64,000 nt of DNA from Isochrysis galbana. Lineage: Eukaryota; Haptophyta; Isochrysidales; Isochrysidaceae. Positions 47,815 to 59,067 of the stretch are shown piece by piece (within the stretch, counting starts at the first letter, position 1; every line of letters begins with the position of its first letter). The notes under the pieces are model-generated. The model saw nothing but the letters and a program-made list of their open reading frames with translations, was not told the DNA's origin and did not search any database. A program made the translations under genes and the position numbers. Where the stretch lies: positions 6,260,005 to 6,324,004 of the forward strand of contig CM030936.1 of NCBI GenBank assembly GCA_018136815.1, in the 5' to 3' direction.

Positions 47815-49646
47815 GAGCAGATTGCGTATCCACAGAGGGTCGAGCGTACGAGACCCGCTCTTCACGCTACAGGAAAACCTCGCAATTGCACGGACGGACG
47901 AGCAAAGGAGGTTTCATCCATACCCCATGCCCGAGCAGCTACATACTACTGCATACTCTTGCGCATACTTATTTGGTCGGACATCATCCTCAGCCATCGT
48001 TAATTTCCACGAAGTGTTCAAAGCATCCACCAGACCTGCTCAGACAAGAACGTCTTGAAGGGGTTTGTGCTGCCGCACGGGCGCCTTCGATGGGCAAACT
48101 GTGCTGTTCGCATCCTGTGGGCATAACCATACATGTTGTCCACGGCTGGTCATTTGCCCACGCAAGGCGGCGAGAGCGGCTTGAGTACAGTTTGATGCGC
48201 CTCACCCCAGATTCATATAACTACTTGCACCAACTTATACTCCCGATCGGGAGGAGAGATCTCCAGGGCTCTCACGGCCAACCAGTCGTACACCGACCGG
48301 AAGGCTGTGCGAGAGGAGGATGAGCCCCCCAGGGAATAGTACGGAAGACTTCCGATGGCAACACGCCTTCCCAACTAACCGGTCCAAAATCCCCTATCTA
48401 CCGATTTCCCACCGATAACCCAAGGAGCGAGGAGGCGGCTTTGAAGCAAAGTGCGAGTAGTGCGAGTTGATACGCCCGATGAAATGTCGCACCGATTTTC
48501 ACAGCGAGTGACGTCGATTGGTGGCGAACGATCTAGTCCTGGCCGAGCGGAAGACGTGTAGTTCTGCTAGGGCCATCCTCACGTCGGTAGCATAGAAAAG
48601 AAGCCGACCACAAGCTACCGTGTTGACGGGGGTGAGGGCAAAGAGACAGGCAGCCTCGCAACTAGGGCCTTGTGCTGTGCGTGCCTCGATCGCGGCTGCG
48701 GCGATTATCGCGCAGGTTCGTTTTCTCAGCGCGCTTGAAGTTTCCCGCTCCGGCTACTTGATTACTCTTATTCTTAAACATAGGGCTGTAGGTAGCATGA
48801 TGTCCTGCTTTTTAGCGAATCGTTCCATCTCAATCACTCTTCTTGCATTCGAAATAAATGCACACTCGCCGCGATGGCTCACCGTCTGCCCGCAAGAAAC
48901 GCCTCGAGAGCGCTGTAAGACCCGTAACAGGTTTGATGTTAGCAATCTGGAGCTACCTGTGTCGAATCAAGCGGATGCTTGATCGTGTCAAGTCTCATTC
49001 GGGGCACAATCTTGAGAGAGAGGGGGGAGGGGAACGCGCTACATGACGACGGCGCACGTGACCACCTCACAAAACTCAATCTACTAACACCACTCAATCA
49101 ACAAAAGAACTGAGAAACAAACATAAACACGCTCGAAACAAAAACAAACAAAGGAGGAGACAAATGAATTGACGAGCGATGTGAAGCCTCGGTGTTTAGT
49201 ATGTCGAACGAGCGGCGAACCATCGAGACAAGCCCTGAAAACAAAATTCGTTCGCACTATCGAGTATCGAATCCGCTTTGAGTATAGAGATACTCTGGAT
49301 TCGACACCCCCCGACTCAATTCGAGCGCCCACGCGAGTCATAGGGTGATCAAGCCCACAACAAGCACGAAAAGACGCGACGAACATGCCCATTGACAGAG
49401 CGCACCGCGTACATGCAGCAACACAGCCTTTGTCACGCACGTCTATGTTTGTCTTCATAACGTGCAGGCAGACGAAAGAAATCTTCATCAGCTATGGCGC
49501 AGCCCTACTTTGTGTCACGCGCGGTCCAGCCGCAGAGCCCTCAAGCTAAGGGGGAGAGGAAGAATATACTAGTGGAGTCCTAGTTGTGGTTTCGTGCAAG
49601 ACTTCTGCGTACGTCACGACACGAGCGATAAGGGGACATCGTGAGT
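47815..49646. other. Intergenic, nothing recognised
   Basis: No frame shows a domain. GGATTCGACACCCCCCGACT near 49289 resembles 14468-14490 inside the element B insertion, so a retroposon scrap is possible there. Nothing else stands out. Confidence 0.4.
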
Positions 49647-49811
49647 TCCAATCAGATATCGTTGTAGGGATGCATGGATGCATATGTGTATGTGTCTGCA
49701 CCATCACTCCAAGGCGTGCGGGCAAGTGCGCTGAGGGGTGTCGTGATAGTACCGGGCTAGTGGGAGTAGTGGAACTAACGCTCAGTTGTTTTATTATCCA
49801 ATCAGATATCG
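49647..49811. mobile_element. 135-bp insertion flanked by a 15-bp direct repeat
   Basis: TCCAATCAGATATCG occurs at 49647-49661 and exactly again at 49797-49811. Between them lie 135 bp ending TCAGTTGTTTTATTA, a T-rich end like the tails of the other retroposons. A heavily 5'-truncated insertion is the simplest reading. Confidence 0.6.
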
Positions 49812-49885
49812 ACCTGCCCCACATCGAGTCAATGGACCACGTGTGTGTGTGTTTCGACATACGTGTGAAAGGTGGCCCAGTTGAG

Positions 49886-50223
49886 TCATGTAACCTCCAG
49901 GTGACAACGGAAGGTGCTAGCAGGGATGGGGATAATTGAACGCTTTTGGTCTTCGGCAGAGCTGAGCCACTGGCTGTGGGTCAGGTTGTCGGCAAGGGAC
50001 AGGACTTTGCCTGTGCTCCCTGCTTCTAAGGCTGGTGGGGAGGAGAGGGCGGAGGGCGGAGGAGCCATGTCGACGTCGTCGTCGGCTGGGTCAGCGGCAT
50101 GCGAGCGCTTCGGCCCTGGCGGCTTGCTTGGGGGGGGGGCCGTTGGGGCGTCGTGGCTGCGAGGGGCTGGGAGGGGGGGAGCGGTCAGCGCGCGCTCCAT
50201 TGCTGAAACTATAGCAATAGTTT
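49886..50223 (-). mobile_element. Retroposon copy with hairpin and short ORF (MERA-3)
   Basis: The hairpin (50223-50206, AAACTAT, loop TGCT, ATAGTTT) lies 5 nt before an ATG at 50200. The frame has 104 residues: MERALTAPPLPAPRS, then KPPGPKRSHAADPADDDVDM and APPPS, ending at 49886. The block PKRS-AA--D-DVDM-PPPS is shared with the copy at 55075-55563, which shows that the frame is under or was under selection. The 3' boundary was not identified. Confidence 0.7.
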
Positions 50224-50667
50224 TGTGGAGCACAAGTGGAGAAGCCGCAAGGCAGGAGGAGGGGGCGATGAGTGAGGCGGGCGCCAAAGGCGCCCCGCGA
50301 GCAAGCGCCCGCAAAGGTGCAGGCACTCCGCACGTCCCAGACGACTTTTGTGAAGCAGATCGCGCTACTCGGCCACCAATCCTCATTGTTCGGGATCCTC
50401 ACCATCGTCAAAATCCTTGCCACCTCGCTTGCCTAAATCTCCACAACTCCTAAAGCCCGCAGACATACAGACCTACCACAAGTTGCTACTCCTATAGTCT
50501 ACAACTGCTACACTCGCCTACACATGAGCCCTAGCTCAAGAGGAAGTAAAGAACCATCGTGCACGCAACGTGCAACGACTAAGGAAACGTGGCATGTTCT
50601 TGGGCGGTCTCAGACCCGACTTTTCGAGCGACATGCTGAAACATCGCGCAAATGGTGATGTGAATGG
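50224..50667. other. Intergenic, nothing recognised
   Basis: Outer flank of the MERA-3 retroposon. No coding signal is seen. Confidence 0.35.
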
Positions 50668-50778
50668 CCAAACGTCTTCAACAGCTGTGGATACGCGAAT
50701 ATCGAATCAGTAGCACAGACCTAAAGTCTTCAACGGCGGTGGATACGCGAAGATCGAATCAGGAGCACAGACCTAAAT
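50668..50778 (+). repeat. Tandem duplication, unit about 55 bp
   Basis: GTCTTCAACRGCKGTGGATA followed by CGCGARKATCGAATCAGKAGC and ACAGACCTAAA occurs twice head to tail with four to five differences. Confidence 0.8.
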
Positions 50779-51273
50779 GTTAATGGAGACATCCGCGCGG
50801 ACGTACGAAGGGCATATGTTGCAGTCGATCATGAGCCACGCCAAATCTTTGCAATGCTGCTCCATGCGATGGGGGGCATGCGCTTTTGCGGACACAGCCT
50901 CCCTGATCTCGTTCGCGGTCGTGATGCCGCAAGGATGGGAGGCGGAAAATCTTCCTACCGTAAAGGGGGACTACTTACAACATCGACCGAGGTCGGGTGG
51001 CCACTGCATCGCCAAGGTGCCCACCCTCACGAAGAGGTTGCCAACGCAGGGCCATGGGGCCGACGTTGTGGGGGATTGTGCAGCACACGCCCGCCGCGCG
51101 TGGCGCGGTGACTCCATTGGGGAGCAGACATGTAAGGCGGCTGATGCGCGTGATGTCTGCCCACTTGAGTCGCTGGCGGCCCTTATCTCGCCTCGCCTCG
51201 CGCCCTCGCCGCGTGCAACTCGCCGGGCACTCTGCCACGCTCCCACCTCGCGCCTCTTGCCCGCCCTTTCCAT
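50779..51273. other. Open frame of doubtful status opposite the ankyrin gene end
   Basis: A plus-strand frame spans 50777-51445 but overlaps the last exon of the ankyrin gene antisense and has no recognisable domain. I do not call it a gene. Confidence 0.3.
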
Positions 51274-53515
51274 TCACATCGACGACCTACGGTTGCTCTC
51301 TATTTGCCAGGCAACACAAATTAGGGGAGGTGGCGAGATACTGCCCGACTCGTTGCTTGCGCCTTCTACCGCAGGCTCCGAGGATGTGCGCGGATCACCG
51401 AACGAGTCCTGCTCGTCGGCAGTGTGCGGCCGCATCAACGCGTAGACGTGGCAGGGAAGGGTTAGCTTCGTAGGGATCTGCTGGCAGAAGCTCCTGCTCA
51501 TCCGCATGTCGCCCTCGTTCTGGTCGGAGGCACGGGTGGAGCATCCTGCAGGGGGAACAAGGGGCAATTGAGTGGATGGGAATTGTGTCGCACCGGCGCG
51601 GGCACGAGGACACGCCGCGGTTGGCACGCGTCGCTCTACGGTGGAGGGAGGCGAGCGCACCAGCGCCCCGTGACGACCTGCGTTCTGAGACGATGGTAGG
51701 GAGGGAGGAAGCCTTGCTCACAGCAGAGCAGCTTGAGGGTGTCCGGCCAAACATCCCACGGCCCACGTCGCCGCCGCTCGTGCTGCCTTCGGCCGAAAAT
51801 GGCGCGCCGCAGCCCGTCGCGAACAAGGGTTCCGAGTGTGCGCTCGGCGATCTCGCACCCATGTCTGCGAAGGCGACGTGCGAGGCGAGGGCGCCTACGC
51901 TCTTGCTGAGCGGCCCGTTCGCCACGCCAACGACGCGGCGGCCGGCAGCCATCGAGGCGGCGCCGGCTATCGAGGTGGCGGAGCTCGACGTCGTGCGCAA
52001 GTACGCGAGTCCCCGCCCTCCGGCGGCCGCCGCTGCGGAGCCGGGCCGCATGCTGGCCGACGGCAGCGGCGCAAGGGGCACCATGCCTGAGAAGCCTGTC
52101 CGTGCAGGCGAATGTGGCGAGCGCTGGCTCAATGTCGAGGCCAAGTTCGAGGTGGACCTGTAGAGCGAAGGCGTGGAGCAAGTGGTGGAGCACGAGGAGC
52201 GCCACGACCAGCCGGCCCAACCGCACGACGGCGATGAGGGGACGCCGCGCCGGTACGAGCCGGTGCGCGAGGAAGAGCCCGTGCATGCTGAGTCGCGCAG
52301 CGACTCGAGCATGCCCACCACCTCCTTGTGGTTGCCACGGCGTGCGAGGAAGATGGCAGAGCCGCGCTTGAGCTCCGCCACCGCCTCGGGCGTCAGCTTG
52401 GGCTGCGTCGCAAGCTCGGCCAGAATGAGTTCGACCATTGCCGGGTCACCCCCTTCACACGCCAAGTGGAAGGGTGTCATCCGGTAATTGTCATACAGCA
52501 GCAGCTCTGCGCAGCCGTACCCAGGCCAATGCTCGACCATCAGCGCACGTGCCGCTTCCACGTGGCCATGTAAGACTGCCACGTGCAGCGCAGACTGACC
52601 GTCCTCGTCAACGATGGCCGCGATGGCTGATCCTGCGGTCTGAAGGAAGAGCTGGATCAGCTCCACGTCACCCTGCTCGGCAGCAGCGTGCAGTAGCGAG
52701 CCCGACATGTCGGCACCGCCCGCAGTCCATGGTGTGACGCGGAGCGCATCAGAACCCGCAGCAAGCAGCTCAGCCGCCGCACTCGTGCGCTCCTTGCCCG
52801 GCGTGGCGCATAGCGCCGCGGCCCACGCCTCTCCGACCTGAGGCGTGAGGGGGGAATGGTAGGATGCAGAGCGTTTCTCGTCGGCTAAGCGGATTACATC
52901 GAGAGGCCCTATGCAATACGCCTTGATTACATCGATCCGGTGGGTGGGGCGAGAGCAAGCCCTGTGCATGTTCGGCCGGCGGGGCGCGAGCACGAACCGT
53001 CTACTGACCACCGCCATGCGAGAGCCGCAGCACACTCGCTCTATCTATCACCTTCAATCTCGCTCTCGCTCTCCCTTGCCCGCTCCTTGCTGCGCTGCCA
53101 CGAATGCTCCCACCCCTTCCCCCTCGCCTCGTCTACCTCTCTTCTCCTCCCCCTCCGCTTTCAACCCGCGATCTCAACCAACATGCTTCTCTCCTCTCCT
53201 CCACCCCCCTTGCACTCCCACCGTTCAGTCCCGTCCCTCCCGCGCCCTCCCGTCCCCCCCCCCCCCCTGTCTCTCCCCATCGTCTCCCTCGCCCCTCGTC
53301 CTCCTCACCTGCTGCTCGAGGTCCTCAGGCGAGAGTGTCTCAAGTTGGGCAGCCGAGATCTCCACCAGCGAGCGCGGTGCGCGCCAGGGGGGCGGCTGAT
53401 TGGCGACAAGCGGACTCGAAGCGCCCGAGTCTGTCTCTGGCGACTCGGCCTCGCGTATCCGCTTTGAGGGAGAGGAGGCGGAGGAGAGCTGCGGCCGAGA
53501 GCAGCTGGCGCCCAT
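51274..53515 (-). CDS. Ankyrin-repeat protein with probable N-myristoylation, three exons
   Basis: Exons in coding order are 53515-53309, 52837-51628 and 51545-51274; junction phases (0, 1) are consistent and give 562 residues. The start MGASCSRPQL has Gly2, Ser at position 5 and a nearby Cys, the pattern of N-myristoylated and palmitoylated membrane-anchored proteins (inference). Ankyrin repeats follow: MSGSLLHAAAEQGDVELIQL, DEDGQSALHVAVLHGHVEAA, and DNYRMTPFHLACEGGDPAMV, with GSAIFLARRGNHKEVVGML as a weaker fourth. The remaining ~330 residues are Ser/Ala/Gly-rich and probably disordered, ending LICVAWQIESNRRSSM. The third exon was preferred over reading through because the alternative frame is compositionally poor and the intron (51546-51627) has clean borders. 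Ankyrin repeats bind proteins; the partner is unknown. Confidence 0.78.
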
Positions 53516-53518
53516 TGG

Positions 53519-53644
53519 ATAAAGGGGGGGGGGGGGCAGGGGGAGAGGGAGGGGGAAGGGGGAGGGGAAGAGGGGGGGGGGGGGGGGGGGGGGGGGAGGG
53601 GGAAGGGGGGAGGGTGGGGGGGGGGGGGGGAGGGAGGAGGGACT

Positions 53645-53675
<31 letters not shown>

Positions 53676-53946
53676 CCACTCTCCTTCCCCGTAAAGAAGA
53701 GGAAGGCGGACTGAGGAGAGAAAGAGAGGAGAGGTGAGAAGGAGAAGGCAGCAGAGAGAGAGAGAGAGGAGCAGCGAGAAGAGAGAGGGGAGAGCAGGCG
53801 GCGGGAGGGGGGCTGCGAGGGAGGCACCCTATGAATAGGTATGTTATATGCCTCTATTGGTGAGTGTGGGCGCGGCTAGGAGTACTGAAAAATCATCTCT
53901 AGAAAAGAGAGGCGATGAAGCAGGCGGGAGAGAGAGAGGGGGGGGG

Positions 53947-53986
<40 letters not shown>

Positions 53987-53987
53987 G

Positions 53988-54080
<93 letters not shown>

Positions 54081-54100
54081 GAGAGAGACGGAGAGAGAGC
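53519..54100 (+). repeat. G-run and GA microsatellite cluster upstream of the ankyrin gene
   Basis: Many G runs (up to about 20) at 53524-53640, a short CT tract at 53643-53675, and long (GA)n at 53930-54090. Frames across it are artefacts. Confidence 0.9.
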
Positions 54101-54507
54101 GTGGACGGGCGTGGGTGCGTGGAGGGAGGAGAGGGGAAATGGAAGAGAGAGAGAGGAGAGTGGAAGCAGACGACGTCGAAACAAAGGCAGAGCCCAAGAA
54201 AAATAAGGAAAGTGAAGTAAAGTTATGTTTTGAAGGGCAGGCGAAGTGGGTGGGTCGGTGGTGGGATCGCGAGGGGTTGGGGAGAGAGAGGCAGAGGAGA
54301 GGCGGAGTACTTTACTTTAGATTGGGAACCCCCCCACGATGAGAAGACGAGGTTGGGTGGGGGGAGCGGAGAGAGAGAGAGGAGAGCGAGAGGGCGGGAA
54401 GCTCCCCCCCGCCCCGCCCGCGCCTTCTCCCCCGCGCGCCTTCCCGCCCAACGGGCGCGGGAGGAAGGGAAAGACTTGGGGGGGGGGGGGGCCTTTCCCC
54501 TCTCCTT

Positions 54508-54684
54508 CCGCAGTGCTTAGAAAAGGCCCGCGCCCACCCACCCCCATCCTTCAAGTAAACAGAGCTCTAAACCCGTGGGTTCCTTCCTGTTCATGGGGCT
54601 ACAAACCCTCCTTTCGCAGTGCTTAGAAAAGGCCCGCGCGCCCCCGCCACCCTCCCATCCTTCAAGGGAACAGGGCTCTACACT
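54508..54684 (+). repeat. Tandem duplication of about 108 bp
   Basis: CGCAGTGCTTAGAAAAGGCC followed by CGCGC and CCATCCTTCAAG-AACAG-GCTCTA occurs at about 54510-54572 and 54617-54683, with short indels. Confidence 0.75.
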
Positions 54685-54939
54685 AACGTGAACTCCTTCG
54701 TTCTTCATGAAGCGAGTCGCGCGGGGGGGCTTCCAGAGGGGGCGGCGGCGGGCCGTCCGTCCGGTAGGAAAGGGGGGGCGCGGGGGGCGCGGGGGGGGGG
54801 GGGGGGGGGGCGCGGGGGGGTCCCCGCAGAGAGGATGGGCTGCCGCGGAGAGAGGCGAGGAAGAGAGCCAAACCCATCCCCCTTCCCCCCTTGTTCCCCC
54901 CTTTCACTTGGCAATCCATTGATTGCCCTCAATTGAGGG

Positions 54940-55050
54940 TTGGCTCCGGCCAGAATTTCGAGAAATTTTTTTTGAAATTTGGGTCCAACATCGAAATAAA
55001 AATTTTGACCGAAATTTGGGTGCGTAAGCCTCGAAATTTTGTCGCACGGG
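54940..55050 (-). repeat. AAATTTCG-rich tract
   Basis: GGCCAGAATTTCGAGAAATT and further GAAATTT words, AT-rich within GC-rich surroundings. The edge GGCCAGAATTTCG is shared with 55818-55830. Confidence 0.6.
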
Positions 55051-55074
55051 CGCACGGGCGCATGGCACCTACCC

Positions 55075-55586
55075 CTACCGCGCAGCGGCTGGCCGGCCGT
55101 TCATCGCGGAAGAGGCCCCGGCGCGACTCCTTGCTCCTTGCAAGGGCATGGCGTACGATTTCTGGTTGGTGTTCTTTGAGAGGTTGGAGGCCGAAAAGGC
55201 CCCCAGGATTGATTGTTGTGTGAAGTGCCCGCCCACGAGGGGTGCACTGGTGGTAGGAGTTGCCTCCATGGGGGTGGCAGCAGTGCCGCCACCCACCATG
55301 GGGAGTCCTTGTTGGGGTGGCAAGGCGGCAGTGGCAGGCGGCAGGGCCAGAGGCTTGCCCTGTTGTGCTGCAGGGAACAGGGCTCTGCCTGTTCCCTGCT
55401 TCTGGTGGTGTTGGGGAGGTGAGGGCGGGAGGATCATGTCGACGTCGCTGTCCGTGAGGGGGGCAGCCTGCGAGCGCTTCGGCTCCGGCGGCTTGGGGCG
55501 GCCCCGGTGGGGCGTCGTGACAGCGGGGGGCTGGGAGGTGGGAGCGGTCGGCGCGCGCTCCATCGCTGAAACTATAACGATAGTTT
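55075..55586 (-). mobile_element. Retroposon copy with hairpin and 162-residue ORF (MERA-4)
   Basis: The hairpin (55586-55569, AAACTAT, loop CGTT, ATAGTTT) is followed after 5 nt by ATG at 55563. The frame begins MERAPTAPTSQPPAVTTPHR, has EPKRSQAAPLTDSDVDMILP like the copy at 49886-50200, and ends at 55075. Its middle (GGGTAATPMEATPTTSAPLV, GGHFTQQSILGAFS) corresponds to SWEGTSQPSIFPGEHP and flanking sequence in element C at both DNA and protein level. The 3' end was not located. Confidence 0.72.
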
Positions 55587-55659
55587 TTGAGATTCCCTTA
55601 CATGAAGGGCATCAGTAAAAATATACCGGAGGGGGGGCCCTAATACTTTTCCGCACGTA

Positions 55660-55912
55660 GTCTTCGGCGGCCTGAAATTGGCCATTTTTCGAAAATTTCG
55701 CCGGAGGACCCCCAATTTTTTGTGTTGATCTCTCATACCAGAACCTATTGGGAGCTTATTTAGGCTTCCGTTTGCCCGTTACCGATTTTGCTCTCCGAAC
55801 CCCCCTAGTAGGGCCAGGCCAGAATTTCGTTTGAAACCCGCCCAAATTTCTTCGGATATTTCGCTCAGATTTCGCGTTCACTGCCCCAAATTTCGCAAAT
55901 ATTTTGCGAGGC
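55660..55912. repeat. AAATTTCG-rich tracts (two)
   Basis: GAAATTGGCCATTTTTCGAA at 55674 and, from GGGCCAGGCCAGAATTTCG (about 55812), repeated AAATTTC/ATTTCGC words to 55905. In reverse orientation the latter reads CGAAATTCTGGCCTGGCCC-TA, matching the shared end of the family. Confidence 0.6.
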
Positions 55913-56574
55913 GCGAGCGCTCCCGCGCTCGCGCGCTAGCCTGACCTAGCTACCTATACATAGCCACATAGCATATTGCATATAGCCCCGCCGCCGCTGC
56001 TATCTGTATTTGGCTACATGAATGGGCTTTTCACTTTTCACCTAGATAGAGCGAGGATTGACACTCATTGACTCTCCTCGTTTGCGCAACGTTAATTATT
56101 AAAGTACTTGCACAATGACACACATCACACACGTACTCTACTAACGTATTACTCACTCCTTACTCAAGGTCACCGGTGTGATTATACCGCAACATCAACC
56201 CACATTGAATCTGATCGGCCAAGGCACTCATTTGTCCATCTCCAAACATGATGGTCTGCGGTCTGCGGTCTGCGGATCGCGCTCGCGCTCTCTCGCTCTC
56301 TTCTCTCCGCCGCCCCCGCGGCTCCCCCCCCCCTCTCCCGCCTTTACTACCCCTCCTCTCCCGCCCTTTCTTACCCCCCCTCTCCCGCCCTTTACTCTCT
56401 TACTACCCTACTACCCTACCCTCTCCCCTCTCTCTCCCGCCTCCCGCCCTTACTACTTACTACCCCCCCCCGCCCCCCGCCCTTCTCCCTAGGTATAGGA
56501 GCCCCCCTTCCCCTAAGTTAGGATATGGATATGGGGGATGGGGTGATGGGAGTGATGGGGAGGGGGGGGGGGGC
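55913..56574. other. Intergenic, nothing recognised
   Basis: Includes C-rich low complexity at 56320-56480 and a G run at 56562. No gene is seen. Confidence 0.4.
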
Positions 56575-56715
56575 TCCAGGAACCCCCAAATTTTGCGAGG
56601 GCGCTGCAGGAGCCCCCCAAATTTTGCGAAATTTCGCCCCGAAATCTGTGAGTAAACCCACCCCCAAATTTTGAAAAAAATTTCCGAAATCCTGACCTGG
56701 GCCTACCCCCTAGTG
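56575..56715 (+). repeat. AAATTTCG-rich tract with CCTGACCTGGGCCTA end
   Basis: CCCCAAATTTTGCGA-type words repeat about four times and end GAAATCCTGACCTGGGCCTA, a plus-strand member of the family seen at 44466, 54940, 55660 and 61465. Confidence 0.6.
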
Positions 56716-57473
56716 AGTGACCGGGCTACCTTCGGCCAAATACGGTGAATACCTATCTCCCAACTAGGGTCCTCAGTGTAGCGAATGCTAAAGTAAAAGT
56801 GAAACGCTACTCTAAGAGTGCTCTACAAACTATGGGGGCATTTGATGGCTCCTTCTCCTTCCGAGCCCGTCCCATATTCGACGGCACGCGACCTTCCCGC
56901 CGCTCGCGGCTTTCTTTGCCTCTCTCTCCGTCGTCGATTTTGTTTTTCCTGTCGACGACAACGGCGTCTGTCTGGCACCTCGTCTCCTTCTCCCCCTCCC
57001 TCCCCAGAATAAAATAGTAAAATACGGAAATAGTAACGTCGTGGTCGTGTTCCTATAAGAATAGTCTTGGAAGATCCCTCTCCGTCCCCTTCGCGATATT
57101 TTAGAGAAGAGAGAGATCGATGAGAGTGCGGGAGAGCCGCCGAGAGAAGAGTGAGAGAGGCAACCGACGACTCTGCTCCCTTCATTTAATTCTCTATTCC
57201 TTCTCGTTTCTTGTCTGAGATGAACCTACTCCGCGGGTTGATCTCCTTCTCTCCGCACCCTCCACCTCATCATCCTCGTGGTAGTCCGCCGATCTCACGA
57301 GCACAATTATTTGGTATTTCGTCTGTTATTAGTCTTCTCCTCGTGGTTCTGCGGTCTTGGGGCGGCGGGCCGGGGGGGGGGGGGGGGGAGAGAGAGAGAG
57401 AGAGAGACAGAGAGATGAGAGATATGAGAGGGAGAGAGAGATAAGACAGAGAGAGAGAGATGAGAGAGACAGA

Positions 57474-57507
<34 letters not shown>

Positions 57508-57797
57508 GAGAGGGAGGGAGAGACCCGAGCGAGCGAGAGAGAGAGCATTTTAGGAGGAGGACACTTCGAGAGCAGAGAGAGAAGAGAGGGGGGGCCGAAG
57601 ACCTTCTCGCACTGTAATTGGACCACCAGCATTAGCGTAGAAATCCACTGGTCGCCTGAGGAGAGTGTGACGGCGACTACCTCCAAATCCGCAGAAGAGA
57701 CAGTACGTCACAATGAACGAACTGAGCTAAAGATATAAGAAAACGTACGGTCCGCTCGAGCTGTGCGATCGCAGGAGAGCGAGCGAGAGAGAGAGAG
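56716..57797. other. Intergenic ending in purine microsatellite leader of the FTR gene
   Basis: The first 600 bp show nothing recognisable. A GA-rich block with a G run spans 57370-57560, and GAGAGAGA immediately precedes the start codon at 57798. Confidence 0.6.
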
Positions 57798-59067
57798 ATG
57801 CGCGGCGCTGTGCTCTGCTTGCTCGCGCTGGGTGCGTGCCGCTGCAGCGCGCTACGCGTGGGCGTGTCGCGCTCGGCGGCGCGCGGGCGTGTGAGCGTGC
57901 GCATGCTCGAGCAGCCTGATGAGCAGGAGAAGATCGCCAAGGCCCTCAAGGCCATGACTGGATTCGCAAACTCTTACTGTGAGTCGAGAGATGGAGAGGG
58001 AGGGAGAGGGGGGGGGGGGGGGGAGAGAGAGAGAGAGAGGAAGGGAGGGAGGGGGGAGGAAGGGAGAGGGACAGGGGGGTGGGGGTGGAGGGCGACAGAG
58101 GGAGAGCGAGGGTAAGGGGGGCGAGGGAGAGGAAGAGAGGGAGGGGGAGGGAGAGGCGGGGAGGAGGGGCAGGGGGCGGGGGAGGGAGGGAGAGGGGGAG
58201 GCAGAGAGGGAGAGGGAGAAGGAGAGCAAGGGAGGGAGATAAGGGGGTGTAGGTAGGGATCGAGAGGGGGGAGAGAGAGGGAGAGGAAAGAGAAGAGAGA
58301 GAAGTAAGGGAAGCGAGGGAAGGGAGGGAAGGGAGGGAGGGAGGCTGGATGGAGGGGCTCTGGAGGACTGGGGGTCCCTACATTGCCCCACAACACATTA
58401 CTACACTTATCCTCATCCCACCTGGGCCTGTTGAGTGCTCCCTCTCGCTCACCTTGCGAGTGGCGGGAAAGAGCTCTTCTTAGCTCTCACACGATCCCGC
58501 ACAGGTAAGAACACGGGCACAACCTACTGCTCCGATCCATCAATCCCCTCCGTTGTGCTAAAGGGCCTCGCAGAGCACAAGGTGAGGCCTATTCCATGTC
58601 GCACATAGCAGCCACTGCTCGTCTCCCACTCCTCCCTCCACCCCTCAGAGAAGCGCCTCGTGCGTTCACGTCAATTGCTTCCCACACACAACACAGGTGA
58701 CGCTTGGCGCCCCACTATGCCCCTGTCGGCACTATGAGGACAAGGAGGTGCGCCATACATGGCCGTTCGTCGCTGCTGCCAGCGGCATGCACCCGCTGCC
58801 TCTCAGCGAACGCTGAGCTGTTTGACTCTCTGTGCTGTGCCTTGCTGCTGACGACGCTTATGCTCACGCATCCACTCACCCTCCGCTTTCTCGCAGGCGG
58901 AGGCTAAGGATGGCTATTGGAACTGCCCTTGTGTGCCCATGCGCGAGCGCCATGAGTGCCACTGCATGCTCTTCCTCACTGCGGACAACGAGTTCGCCGG
59001 CGACAACCAAAACTTGACCGTCGAAGAGGTCGAGAGCTACACAACAGAGATGGGTTCCATCATGTGA
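57798..59067 (+). CDS. Ferredoxin:thioredoxin reductase catalytic (beta) subunit, nuclear-encoded, four exons
   Basis: Exons 57798-57978, 58505-58581, 58697-58747 and 58897-59067 join in frame to 159 residues. The complete iron-sulfur/disulfide signature is present: CPC, 16 residues, CPC, 8 residues, CHC (LCPCRHYEDKE, NCPCVPMRERHECHC), preceded by TTYCSDPS and VVLKGLAEHK. The enzyme uses its 4Fe-4S cluster and an adjacent disulfide to pass electrons from reduced ferredoxin to thioredoxins in the plastid stroma. The first ~20 residues (MRGAVLCLLALGACRCSA) are signal-peptide-like and are followed by an Arg/Ser-rich stretch, the layout of a bipartite presequence for a plastid of secondary origin. 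Intron 1 (526 nt) is almost entirely GA microsatellite. The variable subunit is not in this window. Confidence 0.95.
57985..58370 (+). repeat. Purine microsatellite in FTR intron 1
   Basis: Nearly pure G/A directly downstream of the donor site, the same position as the purine block in PRP16 intron 1. Confidence 0.85.

Noticed and set aside
49260-49320. tRNA-like B box (GGATTCGACAC)
   Set aside because: No cloverleaf could be drawn and no A box at the right distance. The same words occur in the element B insertion.
50777-51445. 222-residue plus-strand frame
   Set aside because: It overlaps the last ankyrin-gene exon antisense and has no recognisable domain or splice support.
51628-52286. Alternative ankyrin-gene frame with hydrophobic stretch LVVALLVLHHLLHAF
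   Set aside because: It lies in a different frame from the ankyrin repeats, and the main frame stays open with consistent intron phases.
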